Notes: a model not told the origin generated them from the sequence alone. DNA of 64,000 bases from Halanaerobium kushneri (GCF_900156285.1 NZ_FTNC01000001.1:62001-126000), one strand, 5' to 3'. Counted from the first letter of the stretch, positions 29,637 through 38,592 are shown. A program made the numbers and translations.

Positions 29637-30386
29637 ATGAATCAAAAACAAATAATAAGGCAGTTAAGTAAAAGTAAAAATAAATATATAAGTTTGATTG
29701 GAGTTATAGAAAACTATGGGATAGAAAGCAGTTTTCAAGCTGGGGACTCACTTTTGATTACTGTCAAAACAGACCACTTATGGTGCTATCCGGCTGTCGA
29801 ATGTGAAAAAGATTTAAAAGAATTATTGGGAAAATTTCAATATCAGACACTTTATTTTGCTTCTTTAGAAGAGTGGATGCTTCCGATTATCGATCAGCAA
29901 AGAAAAATTGAATGGGAATTGAAGACTGAAAGACTAATACTGCCTGAAAAAATTGTAGTAAGTAATAATAACAGCCTTAGTGGAAATAAAAAATTTATGG
30001 AAAAAGACTTTAAAATCAGGGAGCTTAAAGCTGAAGATACCGATTTTATCTTTTCCCACTCTCACTACCAACAATTTACTTCAAAAGCATATATTAAAGA
30101 ACGGATTGCTGCAGACTGTTCAATTGGGATTTTTCTTGCAGATGAACTTGCTGGCTGGGGTTTGACTCATGATGATGGCGCATTAGGTTTTATTCATGTC
30201 AGAAAATCTTTTCGGAAAAAAGGTTTGGCCCACCTGATTATGGAGCAGTTAATTAGAGATAAAAGAAGTAATAAACGTAATATCTTTTTAAATGTAGAAC
30301 CGAATAATTCAAAGGCAAAAAAGTTATTTTATTCACTTGGCTTTAAGTTTGACAGAATGATTAGTTGGATAAAGTTAAAAGACTAA
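29637..30386 (+). CDS. GNAT-family N-acetyltransferase
   Basis: Residues about 120-249 form a GNAT domain: start FKIRELKAEDTDFIFSH, then the acetyl-CoA loop RKSFRKKGLAHLIMEQLI and the final NVEPNNSKAKKLFYSLGF. The N-terminal 115 residues look like a separate, degenerate acetyltransferase-like or substrate-binding half. The acceptor is unknown. RBS AGGAGAG. Confidence 0.82.
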   Translation: MNQKQIIRQLSKSKNKYISLIGVIENYGIESSFQAGDSLLITVKTDHLWCYPAVECEKDLKELLGKFQYQTLYFASLEEWMLPIIDQQRKIEWELKTERLILPEKIVVSNNNSLSGNKKFMEKDFKIRELKAEDTDFIFSHSHYQQFTSKAYIKERIAADCSIGIFLADELAGWGLTHDDGALGFIHVRKSFRKKGLAHLIMEQLIRDKRSNKRNIFLNVEPNNSKAKKLFYSLGFKFDRMISWIKLKD

Positions 30387-30451
30387 TTTTTTATTAAAGG
30401 CAAGAATAAATAATTCACGGTGGATTAATTAAATAATTGGAGGGAATAAAA

Positions 30452-31258
30452 ATGAAAGAAAAAGAAATTATTGAAAAGACCGACAGGCCAATAACAAAAA
30501 ATTCTTTGGTCAAAGATCTAAAAAAGCTTAATTTAGAAGGGGAGATAGTAATTGTCCATTCCGCCCTCAGTAAACTTGGCTGGGTCTGTGGAGGAGCGGT
30601 AGCTTTAATTGAAGCTCTGCAGGAAGCTGTTACTGATGCAGGAACTCTTATAATGCCTGCCCATAGTGGTGATTACTCAGAACCAAAATACTGGGGAAAC
30701 CCTCCTGTACCTGAGGAGTGGTATCAGATAATTAGAAATGAAATGCCTGCTTACAGGCCAGAAATAACTCCCACCCGAGGACTTGGTTTGACACCAGAAA
30801 TCTTCCGTAAATTTCCAGATGTCTTAAGAAGTGATCACCCCTGTCTTTCATTTTCAGCCTGGGGAAAGGAAGCAGAAAATATCACGGCAGATCATAAGCT
30901 GGATTATGCTCTGGGAGATAATTCGCCCCTGGCCAGAATTTATGAAAGAGAAGGTAAGATACTTTTAATTGGAGTCGGTCATGACAGCAATACCTCATTA
31001 CACCTGGCAGAATACCGGGCAGAACATGATCTTAAAATTAAAATATTTGGTTCTTCAATCTTAAAAGATGGGGAAAATGTATGGACAACATATCAGGACA
31101 TTGAATTTAATGATGATTTATTTACTGTAATTGGAAAAGAGTATGAGTCAAAATATAAATATAGTAGAGCAAAGGTGGGACTGGCAGAAGCAAAATTATT
31201 TAATCAGAAAGAAATGGTAGATTTTGCTGTTAACTGGTTGGAAAAACGAGAAGAATAG
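30452..31258 (+). CDS. Aminoglycoside 3-N-acetyltransferase family protein
   Basis: Member of the AAC(3)/Antibiotic_NAT fold (YokD-like). Typical segments are VIVHSALSKLGWVCGGAVAL, LIMPAHSGDYSEP, HPCLSFSAWGKEAE and LLIGVGHDSNTSLHLAEYR. ATG at 30452 after TTGGAGGGA is the start; a TTG at 30437 is part of the ribosome site. Family membership is clear, but chromosomal members often act on other amines, so antibiotic resistance should not be assumed. Confidence 0.88.
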   Translation: MKEKEIIEKTDRPITKNSLVKDLKKLNLEGEIVIVHSALSKLGWVCGGAVALIEALQEAVTDAGTLIMPAHSGDYSEPKYWGNPPVPEEWYQIIRNEMPAYRPEITPTRGLGLTPEIFRKFPDVLRSDHPCLSFSAWGKEAENITADHKLDYALGDNSPLARIYEREGKILLIGVGHDSNTSLHLAEYRAEHDLKIKIFGSSILKDGENVWTTYQDIEFNDDLFTVIGKEYESKYKYSRAKVGLAEAKLFNQKEMVDFAVNWLEKREE

Positions 31259-31299
31259 TTAATAATTTATTGATTTTAGGCATTTAAAAGGAGAAAATA

Positions 31300-31884
31300 A
31301 TGAAAGCATTAATTTTAAATGGTGAAGAACTGAATGACATTTCTTTGGATCAGGTTTCAAAAGAGATCAGAAAAGAGCTTCTGTTTAAAGATTTTGAAGT
31401 TAAAGAGATTCTATTAAAAGAGAAAGAGATTGCTGATTATCTGGGTTGTTTTAAGTGCTGGGTTAAAACACCTGGAATCTGTATAATTAATGACTATGGT
31501 AGAGAGGTTGCAGCTGAGCTAATCAATTCTGACCTTTTAATTTTTTTGACTCCAGTGGTTTTTGGAAGCTACTCTTATCAGCTGAAAAAAGCACTGGACA
31601 GAATGATTCCACTTATTTCTCCTTATTTTAAGAAAGTAAAAGGAGAAATTCATCATAAAAAACGTTATCCAAAGTATCTCTCACTTTTAGCTGTTGGAAT
31701 AATGAAAGAAACCAGCCAATTTCAGCGTAAAATCTTTAAAGAACTGGTAAAAAGAAACAGCCTCAATTTTCATTCCCCAGCTTCTGAAGTTGAAGTTTTT
31801 AATGCAGCTGATTTTGACAGTTTAAAGCTTAAAGATATTATAAAGAAATTTTCCGAAAAAGTAGGTGAAAGTAATGACAATTAA
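31300..31884 (+). CDS. Flavodoxin-fold NAD(P)H/FMN reductase-like protein with Cys motif
   Basis: 194 residues, NADPH-dependent FMN reductase / iron-sulfur flavoprotein type. The N-terminal half has CFKCWVKTPGICIINDYG, a CxxC...C pattern like that of iron-sulfur flavoproteins and multimeric flavodoxins, then LIFLTPVVFGSYSYQLKKALDR for flavin binding. It begins a three-gene run with overlapping or abutting ends. Physiological electron partner unknown. Confidence 0.78.
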   Translation: MKALILNGEELNDISLDQVSKEIRKELLFKDFEVKEILLKEKEIADYLGCFKCWVKTPGICIINDYGREVAAELINSDLLIFLTPVVFGSYSYQLKKALDRMIPLISPYFKKVKGEIHHKKRYPKYLSLLAVGIMKETSQFQRKIFKELVKRNSLNFHSPASEVEVFNAADFDSLKLKDIIKKFSEKVGESNDN

Positions 31885-32578
31885 AAAGGCCATTTTATTA
31901 ATTGGGAGTCCTAAAGGTATGGAAAGTTCATCTGCCAGTCTGGGGACTTATCTGCTTTCGAAAATTGAAGAATATGATATTATGACTGAAAAGGTACATC
32001 TTCATTCTGAAATAGCAACTGAAGCTAAAAGAATTATGTTTTTAGACAAAATTGAGGAAGCAGATTTTATAATCCTCGCGGCTCCACTTTATGTTGATAC
32101 TCTGCCGGCAAAAGTAATAAAAGCTTTAAGACTAATTGCTGAGAAAAGAAAAACCTTATATTTTGATGACATTAAGTCTGCAAAAAATCAGAGTTTTATT
32201 GCAGTAGTTAATTGTGGTTTTCCAGAAGCCGAACAGAATAAGACGGCACTTAAAATTTATCAGGAATTTGCCAGGGAGGCTAAACTTAAATATCTAGGTG
32301 GAATTGCAGTTGGCATGGGAGGTGCAGTTAGCGGTAAATCTCTTTCAGAAATGGGAGGAATGGCTAAAGATTTAGTTGCAGGTCTTGATCAGGCAGCAGA
32401 TGATATTGTGAGGAACCATCAGTTATCAGATTTTGTAGTTGAAAAAACTTCTAAACCTATGATTTCTCAGAAATGGCTTTATACTTTAGTTGGTAATTTT
32501 ACCTGGCGTTTTCAGGCTTTAAGGAACGGTGTCTACAGTAGAATGAAAGATAGGCCTTATCAAAAGGAGGAAGCTTAA
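31874..32578 (+). CDS. Flavodoxin-like NAD(P)H oxidoreductase
   Basis: 234 residues with the flavodoxin-like opening KKAILLIGSPKGMESSSASL and APLYVDTLPAKVIKAL, typical of NAD(P)H-dependent FMN reductases. The ATG at 31874 after AGGTGAAAG is preferred to the upstream GTG at 31865. It overlaps the end of the previous gene and shares one base with the start of the next. The three genes probably form one redox unit. Confidence 0.78.
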   Translation: MTIKKAILLIGSPKGMESSSASLGTYLLSKIEEYDIMTEKVHLHSEIATEAKRIMFLDKIEEADFIILAAPLYVDTLPAKVIKALRLIAEKRKTLYFDDIKSAKNQSFIAVVNCGFPEAEQNKTALKIYQEFAREAKLKYLGGIAVGMGGAVSGKSLSEMGGMAKDLVAGLDQAADDIVRNHQLSDFVVEKTSKPMISQKWLYTLVGNFTWRFQALRNGVYSRMKDRPYQKEEA

Positions 32579-33375
32579 TGATTAAGAATCTGGAATTAAA
32601 TAAAAAATTGTGGCTTATAACTGCAATTTTATCACTTCTAGTTTCTTTAACTGGTCTGATTAATCAGGATATCTATTCTAAAGTTGTCAGCAAGGAAATA
32701 CTACCGGGGGTTGTTTCTCAGGATTTGATTACGTTTATCATAAGTATTCTGTTGATCTATATTACCCTTAAGGTTACAAAGACAGCAATTAAACCTCAAA
32801 TAATTGCTTTAAGTTTTTTAGCCTATATATTTTATGCCTACAGCATTTATGTAATAGAACAGATCTATAACTCATTTTATTTATTCTATCTTTTACTGAG
32901 CTCACTTTCTTTCTGGTCAATAGTAGTGACTCTGACCAATTATGATAAAAGCTATTTTAAAGAATTGAAACTGAATAAATACCTTAAATACCTTACAATT
33001 ACCTTTTTAATTTTAATTCCCCTACTTTTTTGTTTTCTCTGGTCAAGTCAGCTTTTACCGTTAATGGCAGCAGGAGAAAAGAAAGAATTTACCTTTTCAA
33101 TCTACATTCTCGACCTGATTTTTGTGCTTCCTGCCATGATAATTACAGCTCTAATTTTAATAAAGGATAAAATTATTGGTTATTTGTTGGCTCCAGCTCT
33201 TTTTTTTAAAGCTTTTACTTTGCTTTTTTCTGTTGCCATTGGTAGTTTTTTGCGACCATTATACAATGTTAATTTCAGTGCAGAACAAGCATTTTTTTAT
33301 CTTATACTTTCACTTTCTTTTCTGGCCTTATCAATATTAAATTTTGTACAGCTTAAAATAACAACTAAAAAATAA
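32578..33375 (+). CDS. Hypothetical polytopic membrane protein
   Basis: 265 residues with about seven or eight hydrophobic stretches and no recognisable domain. The start overlaps the stop of the flavodoxin-like gene (TAATG), so it is translationally coupled and may be its membrane partner. RBS AAAGGAGGAAG. It is the last gene before the integron-like region. Confidence 0.7.
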   Translation: MIKNLELNKKLWLITAILSLLVSLTGLINQDIYSKVVSKEILPGVVSQDLITFIISILLIYITLKVTKTAIKPQIIALSFLAYIFYAYSIYVIEQIYNSFYLFYLLLSSLSFWSIVVTLTNYDKSYFKELKLNKYLKYLTITFLILIPLLFCFLWSSQLLPLMAAGEKKEFTFSIYILDLIFVLPAMIITALILIKDKIIGYLLAPALFFKAFTLLFSVAIGSFLRPLYNVNFSAEQAFFYLILSLSFLALSILNFVQLKITTKK

Positions 33376-33459
33376 ATTTATAAAAATAAAGGAAAAATAA
33401 GCCAGATAAAGAAATATAAGAATATGGAAACTAATAAGAGATAGGAGCTTATCTATTAA

Positions 33460-34545
33460 ATGAGATTAACGCTAAATCAAGGCAAAAATCTGATTTGTGT
33501 ACGTTTTGATTATGATGAAGTTGTAATTAGAAAAATGAATACAATCCCTGGTAGCCGCTGGAATCCAAAAAGAAAGTACTGGACTTTTGAAAATAATTAC
33601 AGCAATTTGGCCCTGTTTTTAGAAATGTTTAAGCATAAATATCTACTTTTTGAGTCAAGAATAAAAGATTTTACTGCGCCAGAATTAATAGCAAATTATT
33701 TTAATTCTTATTATTTACCACAATTTGAAAAGAAGTTGAAGTTAAAAGGTTATTCTCAAAATTCAATTAAAGCATATTTAAATCACAATAAGTCATTTAT
33801 TAAATATATTAAAAAAGATCTATTTAGAATAGAAATGTCTGATGTTAATGATTATGTATTATATTTACTGGAAGAATTAAATAATACTCATTCGTATGCC
33901 AACCAGTTTATCAGTGCTTTCAAAACTTTTAATAATTTAATTTTGGAATTGGATGGAATTAATAATAAATTGTTTCGGCCAAAAAAGAAAAAGAAATTAC
34001 CTAAAGTTTTAAATAAGACAGAGGTTAAGGATATTATTTCAGCGGTTGATAATCTAAAGCATCAGCTTATTTTAATTTTAACTTATTCTGCTGGTTTGAG
34101 AGTAAGTGAGGTAGTGAAATTAAAAATTTCTGATATTGATTCTAATAGAATGTTGATTTATATCCGTTCTGCGAAGGGGTATAAAGATAGGTATACTCTG
34201 CTATCTAAAAGTGCTTTAAACAAACTAAGACTATATTTAAAAGCTTTTCGGGTGCATAAATATGATGCTCAGTGGCTTTTTCCTGGTCAGGATAAGGATA
34301 AGCATCTGTCAAAGCGGAGTGCCCAGAAGATTTTTAAGCGCGCCTGCAGACAAGCTGGAATTAATAAAGAGGTCGGAATTCATTCGTTGAGACATTCTTT
34401 TGCTACCCATTTGCTGGAGCAGGGAGTTGATTTGAGGTATATACAAAATCTGCTGGGACATAAGAGTTCTACAACAACAGAAATTTACACTCATGTTAGC
34501 AATAAAAATCTAATTGAAATTACTAATCCTTTTGATAAGTTATAG
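33460..34545 (+). CDS. Tyrosine recombinase next to the cassette array, candidate integron-type integrase
   Basis: 361 residues. An extra N-terminal region (about 1-65, VRFDYDEVVIRKMNTIPGSR) resembles a HARP-like module found on some integrases. Then come a SAM-like domain (residues 75-170, KGYSQNSIKAYLNHNKSF) and a catalytic domain with Arg in AGLRVSEVV, Lys in SAKGYKDRYTLL, HSLRHSFATHL, LGHKSSTTTEIYTHV and a final TNPFDKL. The last segment resembles the IntI ending SPLD. The IntI-specific insertion before the second catalytic box is not visible: SALNKLRLYLKAFRVHKYD runs straight into QWLFPG. It reads towards the array, with its 3' end by the attI-like site. It is the only nearby candidate to move the cassettes, but function is inferred. 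Confidence 0.85.
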   Translation: MRLTLNQGKNLICVRFDYDEVVIRKMNTIPGSRWNPKRKYWTFENNYSNLALFLEMFKHKYLLFESRIKDFTAPELIANYFNSYYLPQFEKKLKLKGYSQNSIKAYLNHNKSFIKYIKKDLFRIEMSDVNDYVLYLLEELNNTHSYANQFISAFKTFNNLILELDGINNKLFRPKKKKKLPKVLNKTEVKDIISAVDNLKHQLILILTYSAGLRVSEVVKLKISDIDSNRMLIYIRSAKGYKDRYTLLSKSALNKLRLYLKAFRVHKYDAQWLFPGQDKDKHLSKRSAQKIFKRACRQAGINKEVGIHSLRHSFATHLLEQGVDLRYIQNLLGHKSSTTTEIYTHVSNKNLIEITNPFDKL

Positions 34546-34560
34546 AGATATACAGATTTT

Positions 34561-34634
34561 AACGAAATGACATTCGTGAAGATCCAAAAATAATGATTTT
34601 AATGAAATTTCATTCGCAAATAAGCAAGTTATAC
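34561..34634 (+). other. attI-like insertion site of the cassette array
   Basis: GTTATAC at 34628-34634 is the first R'-type core. Cassette 1 begins at its TT, because the bases from 34629 onward are complementary to the end of cassette 1 before 34965. Upstream lie two direct repeats, GAAATGACATTCG (34564) and GAAATTTCATTCG (34604), 40 bases apart, reminiscent of integrase-binding repeats in attI. No attC hairpin precedes this core. Confidence 0.65.
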
Positions 34635-34957
34635 GCAATAATGATTAAACAGCAGCAAATTAAGAAAAAAAGATAAGAGAAGGGTTGGGGCATCGCTAAC
34701 TGAAGCTAATTTACTCCCAACCGCTTAGAAATTAATAATTGTAAGTTTCTAGTGTTTAAACAATAAACCTGGGCAATTATAATTTAGCAAATTATTTGCA
34801 TATATCAAAGAGTAAATTAGTCACTGTTCGATCTTCACGAACTTCGTGAAGATGTAATATAGTACAGAATATACGAAGGCTTGTTGGTAAAGTGTTGATA
34901 TCATAAGTCAGCAAGTTGAAGAAAGATAAAATTTTTTATGCGGCAAATCATTACAGC
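34629..34957. other. Cassette 1: non-coding cassette, family 1
   Basis: No convincing gene on either strand. Contains AGAAGGGTTGGGGCATCGC near 34679 and a perfect hairpin ATCTTCACGA-ACT-TCGTGAAGAT at 34831-34853. The sequence is closely similar to cassette 16 (50158-50481) and more distantly to cassette 2. Conservation without coding suggests an RNA or regulatory role, or a dead cassette that duplicated. Confidence 0.7.
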
Positions 34958-35061
34958 GCATAACATGGGATTGAAGATTCCGCTGCGCTCCATCCAAATT
35001 CGTTCGGTAAGGGCAGTCGCCCTAGACCTCACGAACTTCTTAAATCCCAGTAACGTTATAT
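34958..35061 (+). repeat. attC 1 (type B)
   Basis: R'' GCATAAC 34958-34964; L'' TGGGATT; L' AATCCCA; R' GTTATAT 35055-35061. Closes non-coding cassette 1. Confidence 0.9.
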
Positions 35062-35394
35062 GCAATACTGATTTAGCAGCGCAGCAGCAATAAAGAGAGA
35101 AGAAAAAGGGTTGGATCATCGCAAGATGAAATTAATTTACTTTCTCCGGGGTAGGGAAATAGAAACTGAAAGTTTTCTAACTTACATAAGTGCTTTTAGA
35201 AAACCATAAGAGCAACTTTATGATAGGCAACAGCATCTATCTTCAAATTCCATGAGTATTGTTATTCAGGCACTTCATGAAGATGTAATATATTTAGATA
35301 TTTATGAAATGCTAGCTAGTTAAGGGAATCGATGAAAAAAGGTTAGCAATTTGAAGATAGAAGTAGTTTATCAGCTTCGATAAATCAGTACAGC
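35062..35394. other. Cassette 2: non-coding cassette, family 1 relative
   Basis: No convincing gene. Shares AAAGGGTTGGATCATCGC near 35104 and CACTTCATGAAGATGTAATAT near 35271 in diverged form with cassettes 1 and 16. Cassette ends are complementary: TTATATGCAATACTGATTTA at the start against AAATCAGTACAGCATATAAC at the end. Confidence 0.65.
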
Positions 35395-35522
35395 ATATAA
35401 CATGGGATTAACGGCATGCCCTCTGGCACAAAGTTAGCATTTAAACAATTACGGATATGATAGCTAACTTTGCACCAGGTCTGTGGACACCGGGCACACC
35501 GCGAATCCCAGTACCGTTATAC
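35395..35522 (+). repeat. attC 2 (type A variant)
   Basis: R'' ATATAAC 35395-35401; L'' TGGGATT; L' AATCCCA; R' GTTATAC 35516-35522. Inner arms GTTAGCATTT / TAGCTAACTT replace the usual AAGCTTGC arms. Confidence 0.88.
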
Positions 35523-35564
35523 GAAAGCGAGGCGAAAATCAAAATAATTATAAGGAGGACATAT

Positions 35565-36950
35565 ATGTCAATAAATTTTAAAAGAATATCAAGTGATGGG
35601 GAGGATTTTGAACTTTTGTGTAGAGATCTATTAGAGAGCAAAGGTATAGAAGTGATTTCTCAACCATCTCGTGGACCAGATCTAAAAAAAGATTTTATTA
35701 TTAAAATGAAGACAAAAGATAAAATAGGAAGAAAAGAAGAAATAACTTATTTAGTCCAGTGCAAGCATAAGGCTCATAGTGGTAAATCGGTTTACGAAAG
35801 TGAGATAGGTAATTTTCAAAGCGCATGCGATATACATAATACTGATGGTTATTTTTTAATAACTAGTAGTGTACCTTCTAAAACAGTTCAAGAGCAATTA
35901 GAAGCTTCAAATAAAAATAACAAATTAAAAACTTGTATTTGGGATAGAAAAAAGCTTGAATATGAAATAGAAAATAGTACAAATTTTAAATCCATAATTG
36001 AACGTTACAATTTAAAAGAGCCTTTAGAAACTATTTTTACATACATAAAGAGTTTCGCTTTACAGGAGCTATCTAATTTTTTCGATTTTAATAAAGAAGT
36101 TAGTAAGGATGATTTGAAAGGATTAATATTTACACAAATAATTTATAATGAAAATGGGCAGAAAAAAGAAGAAAATCATGGTTATTTTTGTACACTAAAT
36201 GAATGCACAGAAAGTTATATTAAAAAGTTAAAAAAACAATATAAACTTGAAAGTTTAATTATTGTAGATAATGATACTACTGGTGAAAACATTCTTGATA
36301 CAGAACAATTTTATGAACATATTCAAGAATATAAAGATAGTTGGTATCAATATAAAATATGGGAGCTATTTAAATATTGTGGTCCTGTAAATCCTAGTTG
36401 GATAAGGGTAATAGAAAAGATAATTAGACAATTACCATTTAAAGCTCAAAAAATAACTATAGAAAATTTAAAAAAATACGTCTCTTTTAATTCGAAACAA
36501 GTTAATATATTTCTTATAATTGAAGCGGCAAATGCGATTGCTCAATTAAACTTGCAAGAATTGAAAAGGGATGTTTTTAGGACCATTAAAAACATTCCAA
36601 ATTTAAAAACAAATAATGATACTACAATTTCATTATTGACTTCAAAATTAATATTTTCATTAATTAAATTAGAAGAAGAAAATTTAGAATTGAAAGAAGA
36701 ATTTATTCAACTTTTTAGAGAATCAGACAATGTGAAATTTAAATGTTATATTTTAGACTATTTTGCTATGTTTGAGATAGAAGAAATTTCTTCTGATGTC
36801 CTAGAAATGCGTAAAAGTTCAGGTGAAAAATATATTTCACTTAATCATGGAATTCATTATAATAACAAACAAATAAAAATTGTTAAAAATCATGCTAAAG
36901 TATCAATTTCAAAGCATACTGAAAAATATTTAAATAGAATTAATAAATGA
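35565..36950 (+). CDS. Mrr-like restriction endonuclease, cassette 3
   Basis: 461 residues from the ATG after AAGGAGGACATAT (the longer upstream frame has no ribosome site). Residues about 10-130 are a PD-(D/E)xK nuclease fold of the Mrr type: FELLCRDLLESKGIEV, then GPDLKKDFI, then YLVQCKHKAHSGK with the QxK motif. This fold commonly cleaves modified or foreign DNA. The remaining 320 residues are mostly helical and not recognised; they may sense the trigger. A single-gene cassette, so probably a stand-alone type IV-like defence protein. Confidence 0.8.
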   Translation: MSINFKRISSDGEDFELLCRDLLESKGIEVISQPSRGPDLKKDFIIKMKTKDKIGRKEEITYLVQCKHKAHSGKSVYESEIGNFQSACDIHNTDGYFLITSSVPSKTVQEQLEASNKNNKLKTCIWDRKKLEYEIENSTNFKSIIERYNLKEPLETIFTYIKSFALQELSNFFDFNKEVSKDDLKGLIFTQIIYNENGQKKEENHGYFCTLNECTESYIKKLKKQYKLESLIIVDNDTTGENILDTEQFYEHIQEYKDSWYQYKIWELFKYCGPVNPSWIRVIEKIIRQLPFKAQKITIENLKKYVSFNSKQVNIFLIIEAANAIAQLNLQELKRDVFRTIKNIPNLKTNNDTTISLLTSKLIFSLIKLEEENLELKEEFIQLFRESDNVKFKCYILDYFAMFEIEEISSDVLEMRKSSGEKYISLNHGIHYNNKQIKIVKNHAKVSISKHTEKYLNRINK

Positions 36951-36975
36951 TTATTAGTAAAAATGCCTCGCCATC

Positions 36976-37107
36976 GTATAACATGGGATTGGCGTCATGC
37001 CTTCTGTCATAAAGCTTGCAGGTTAACCAATAACGGATACGGAAAAGCAAGCTTTACGCCAGTTCCTACGGAACCAGGCACGAGCGCAAATCCCAGTAAC
37101 GTTATGT
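36976..37107 (+). repeat. attC 3 (type A)
   Basis: R'' GTATAAC 36976-36982; TGGGATTGGCG / CGCAAATCCCA inner boxes; R' GTTATGT 37101-37107. Outer boxes do not match each other because the TT side of R' belongs to cassette 4, a trace of recombination. Confidence 0.95.
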
Positions 37108-37224
37108 GACATAATGCCAAAGAATTTGTCATATGTTAGACATTGGTAAATATTCGTAAGGTTTTTGTAGTTAGTTTTTATACGAATATACATTTGATAG
37201 TTAAAATTAAGAAAGGGGGGGAGA

Positions 37225-37377
37225 ATGATGGCAGTAAAGCATATAAAAACTGGGATCGTACATAGTGGAGTAAAAGGCGGAAAAACTGGTTGTGGAATTG
37301 ATACTAGAAAAAAACCAAGTCATTGGGTAAATACCAGTTCTAAAATTACTTGTGATAAAGACGGCTGCAAAAACTAA
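37225..37377 (+). CDS. Small Cys-containing protein, cassette 4
   Basis: A 50-residue protein with RBS AAAGGGGGGGAG and two successive ATG codons (37225, 37228). Sequence is basic with GVKGGKTGCG near residue 15 and a C-terminal CDKDGCKN, three cysteines that could bind a metal. A terminator-like hairpin follows at once, so it looks like a real, separately ended gene. Function unknown. Confidence 0.6.
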   Translation: MMAVKHIKTGIVHSGVKGGKTGCGIDTRKKPSHWVNTSSKITCDKDGCKN

Positions 37378-37387
37378 TTATCATAAA

Positions 37388-37437
37388 ATCAAGTAACCGG
37401 CATCTATATTAGTAGGTGAACGGTTACTTGGTTTTGA
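37388..37437 (+). terminator. Terminator after the small cassette-4 gene
   Basis: CAAGTAACCG pairs perfectly with CGGTTACTTG around a 21-base loop, followed by GTTTTG. Confidence 0.7.
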
Positions 37438-37543
37438 TTGAGCTGGTTTATTGAAAAAATCTTTTAGCTTTGGGTTTGAATTGTGTATTTATCTGTGTAC
37501 GCATGTAAATTTCTTTCAGTAATGTTTATGGTGAGGGATAAAA

Positions 37544-38398
37544 ATGGAATTTGGTTTTTTAAATGAAAATAATAGTTATACTACTAAATTTATTGAAATA
37601 AGGCCGTTAAATGATATTAATAAAAAAATAAAATTTTTAAAAGATAATTTTTATATAAAAAACGGTTGGATATATCCACCTATAAAAACTGATATAAAAG
37701 GAAATTCTACTAGACCTGTGGTTTGGTATGGACTTCCTAGTTCACATAAATTAGTTTTAAAGATTTCAAATAATAAAGATTTACAGGATTTTATTCCAAT
37801 ATTTTTTGGATTTCTAAAGGGATTACATATGTTTCGTGACGGATGGGGACATTATTATAAAACTCCTATAAATGAAGGTAAATTAATTCGGTTTTATTGT
37901 ACAAAGGAAGAAATTTGTATAATTCTCGATAAGGTAATAAATTTGTATAAAAACGACTATGACATTTTTAAAAATTACTATGCTGCAATTCATTGGTTTT
38001 TGTTTGGACAAAGTTATTCTCATGTGTTTGAGAAATTTGATGCACAGTATCGAGTGTTAGATTGTTGCTATAAGATATCTACAGAGTTAAATCATATTAA
38101 TAGAGCAAGATATCATGCCGAAAGAATAGAAAAGTTATGCACTTATTATGATATCTTTTTACCCAATTGGGCAAAATCAAAGGATGGAAAGTCAACTTTA
38201 TCAGAATTAAGAAATAACTTAATACATGAAGCAAAATATGCTGGAGAACCAGTTGGTCTTAATTCTGATGACAAACAACTTTGGTTCAATTTAAAATTAA
38301 TAAATGAAAGAATTTTATTATCAATATTAGGAGTTAAATCTAAAATGTTTTCAAATAAATTAGTTAGGTCTCGTTATGCCTTAGATTGGATAAAGTAA
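37544..38398 (+). CDS. HEPN-motif protein, cassette 4 (paralogue of cassette 19)
   Basis: 284 residues, family not recognised. It aligns along its full length with the protein at 54991-55854 (shared FGFLNE opening, KFDAQYRVLDCCY, STLSELRNNLIHEA, the ending LDWIK). RNNLIH near residue 210 matches the R-x4-H motif of HEPN domains, many of which are toxin RNases in defence. Also shared are LKGLHMFRDGWGHYYKTPI and AIHWFLFGQSY. RNase activity is an inference. RBS GGTGAGGG. The cassette boundary sequences of both paralogues also match. Confidence 0.72.
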   Translation: MEFGFLNENNSYTTKFIEIRPLNDINKKIKFLKDNFYIKNGWIYPPIKTDIKGNSTRPVVWYGLPSSHKLVLKISNNKDLQDFIPIFFGFLKGLHMFRDGWGHYYKTPINEGKLIRFYCTKEEICIILDKVINLYKNDYDIFKNYYAAIHWFLFGQSYSHVFEKFDAQYRVLDCCYKISTELNHINRARYHAERIEKLCTYYDIFLPNWAKSKDGKSTLSELRNNLIHEAKYAGEPVGLNSDDKQLWFNLKLINERILLSILGVKSKMFSNKLVRSRYALDWIK

Positions 38399-38412
38399 TA
38401 AGGCATTACGTC

Positions 38413-38552
38413 GCATAACATGGTATTTCCGCAGACGGCAAAACCCAGCCTGCCCTTCGGGACATTGACTTTGTCATGATTAATGCAAAATTCGGCATAA
38501 ATCATGACAACCCTATGGGACGTCAACGTCGGAAATACCAGGGACGTTAGAC
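38413..38552 (+). repeat. attC 4 (covarying L boxes)
   Basis: R'' GCATAAC 38413-38419; L'' TGGTATTTCCG and L' CGGAAATACCA replace TGGGATT/AATCCCA with compensating changes; R' GTTAGAC 38546-38552. Inner arms GTCATGATT / AATCATGAC. Confidence 0.9.
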
Positions 38553-38592
38553 GAAATCTATTAAATTTATTAATTTTATAAGGAGGAATTAG

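Noticed and set aside
34901-35119. Reverse-strand frame of 72 codons across attC 1
   Set aside because: It runs through the attC hairpin, has no ribosome site and similar frames arise by chance in the repeat family.
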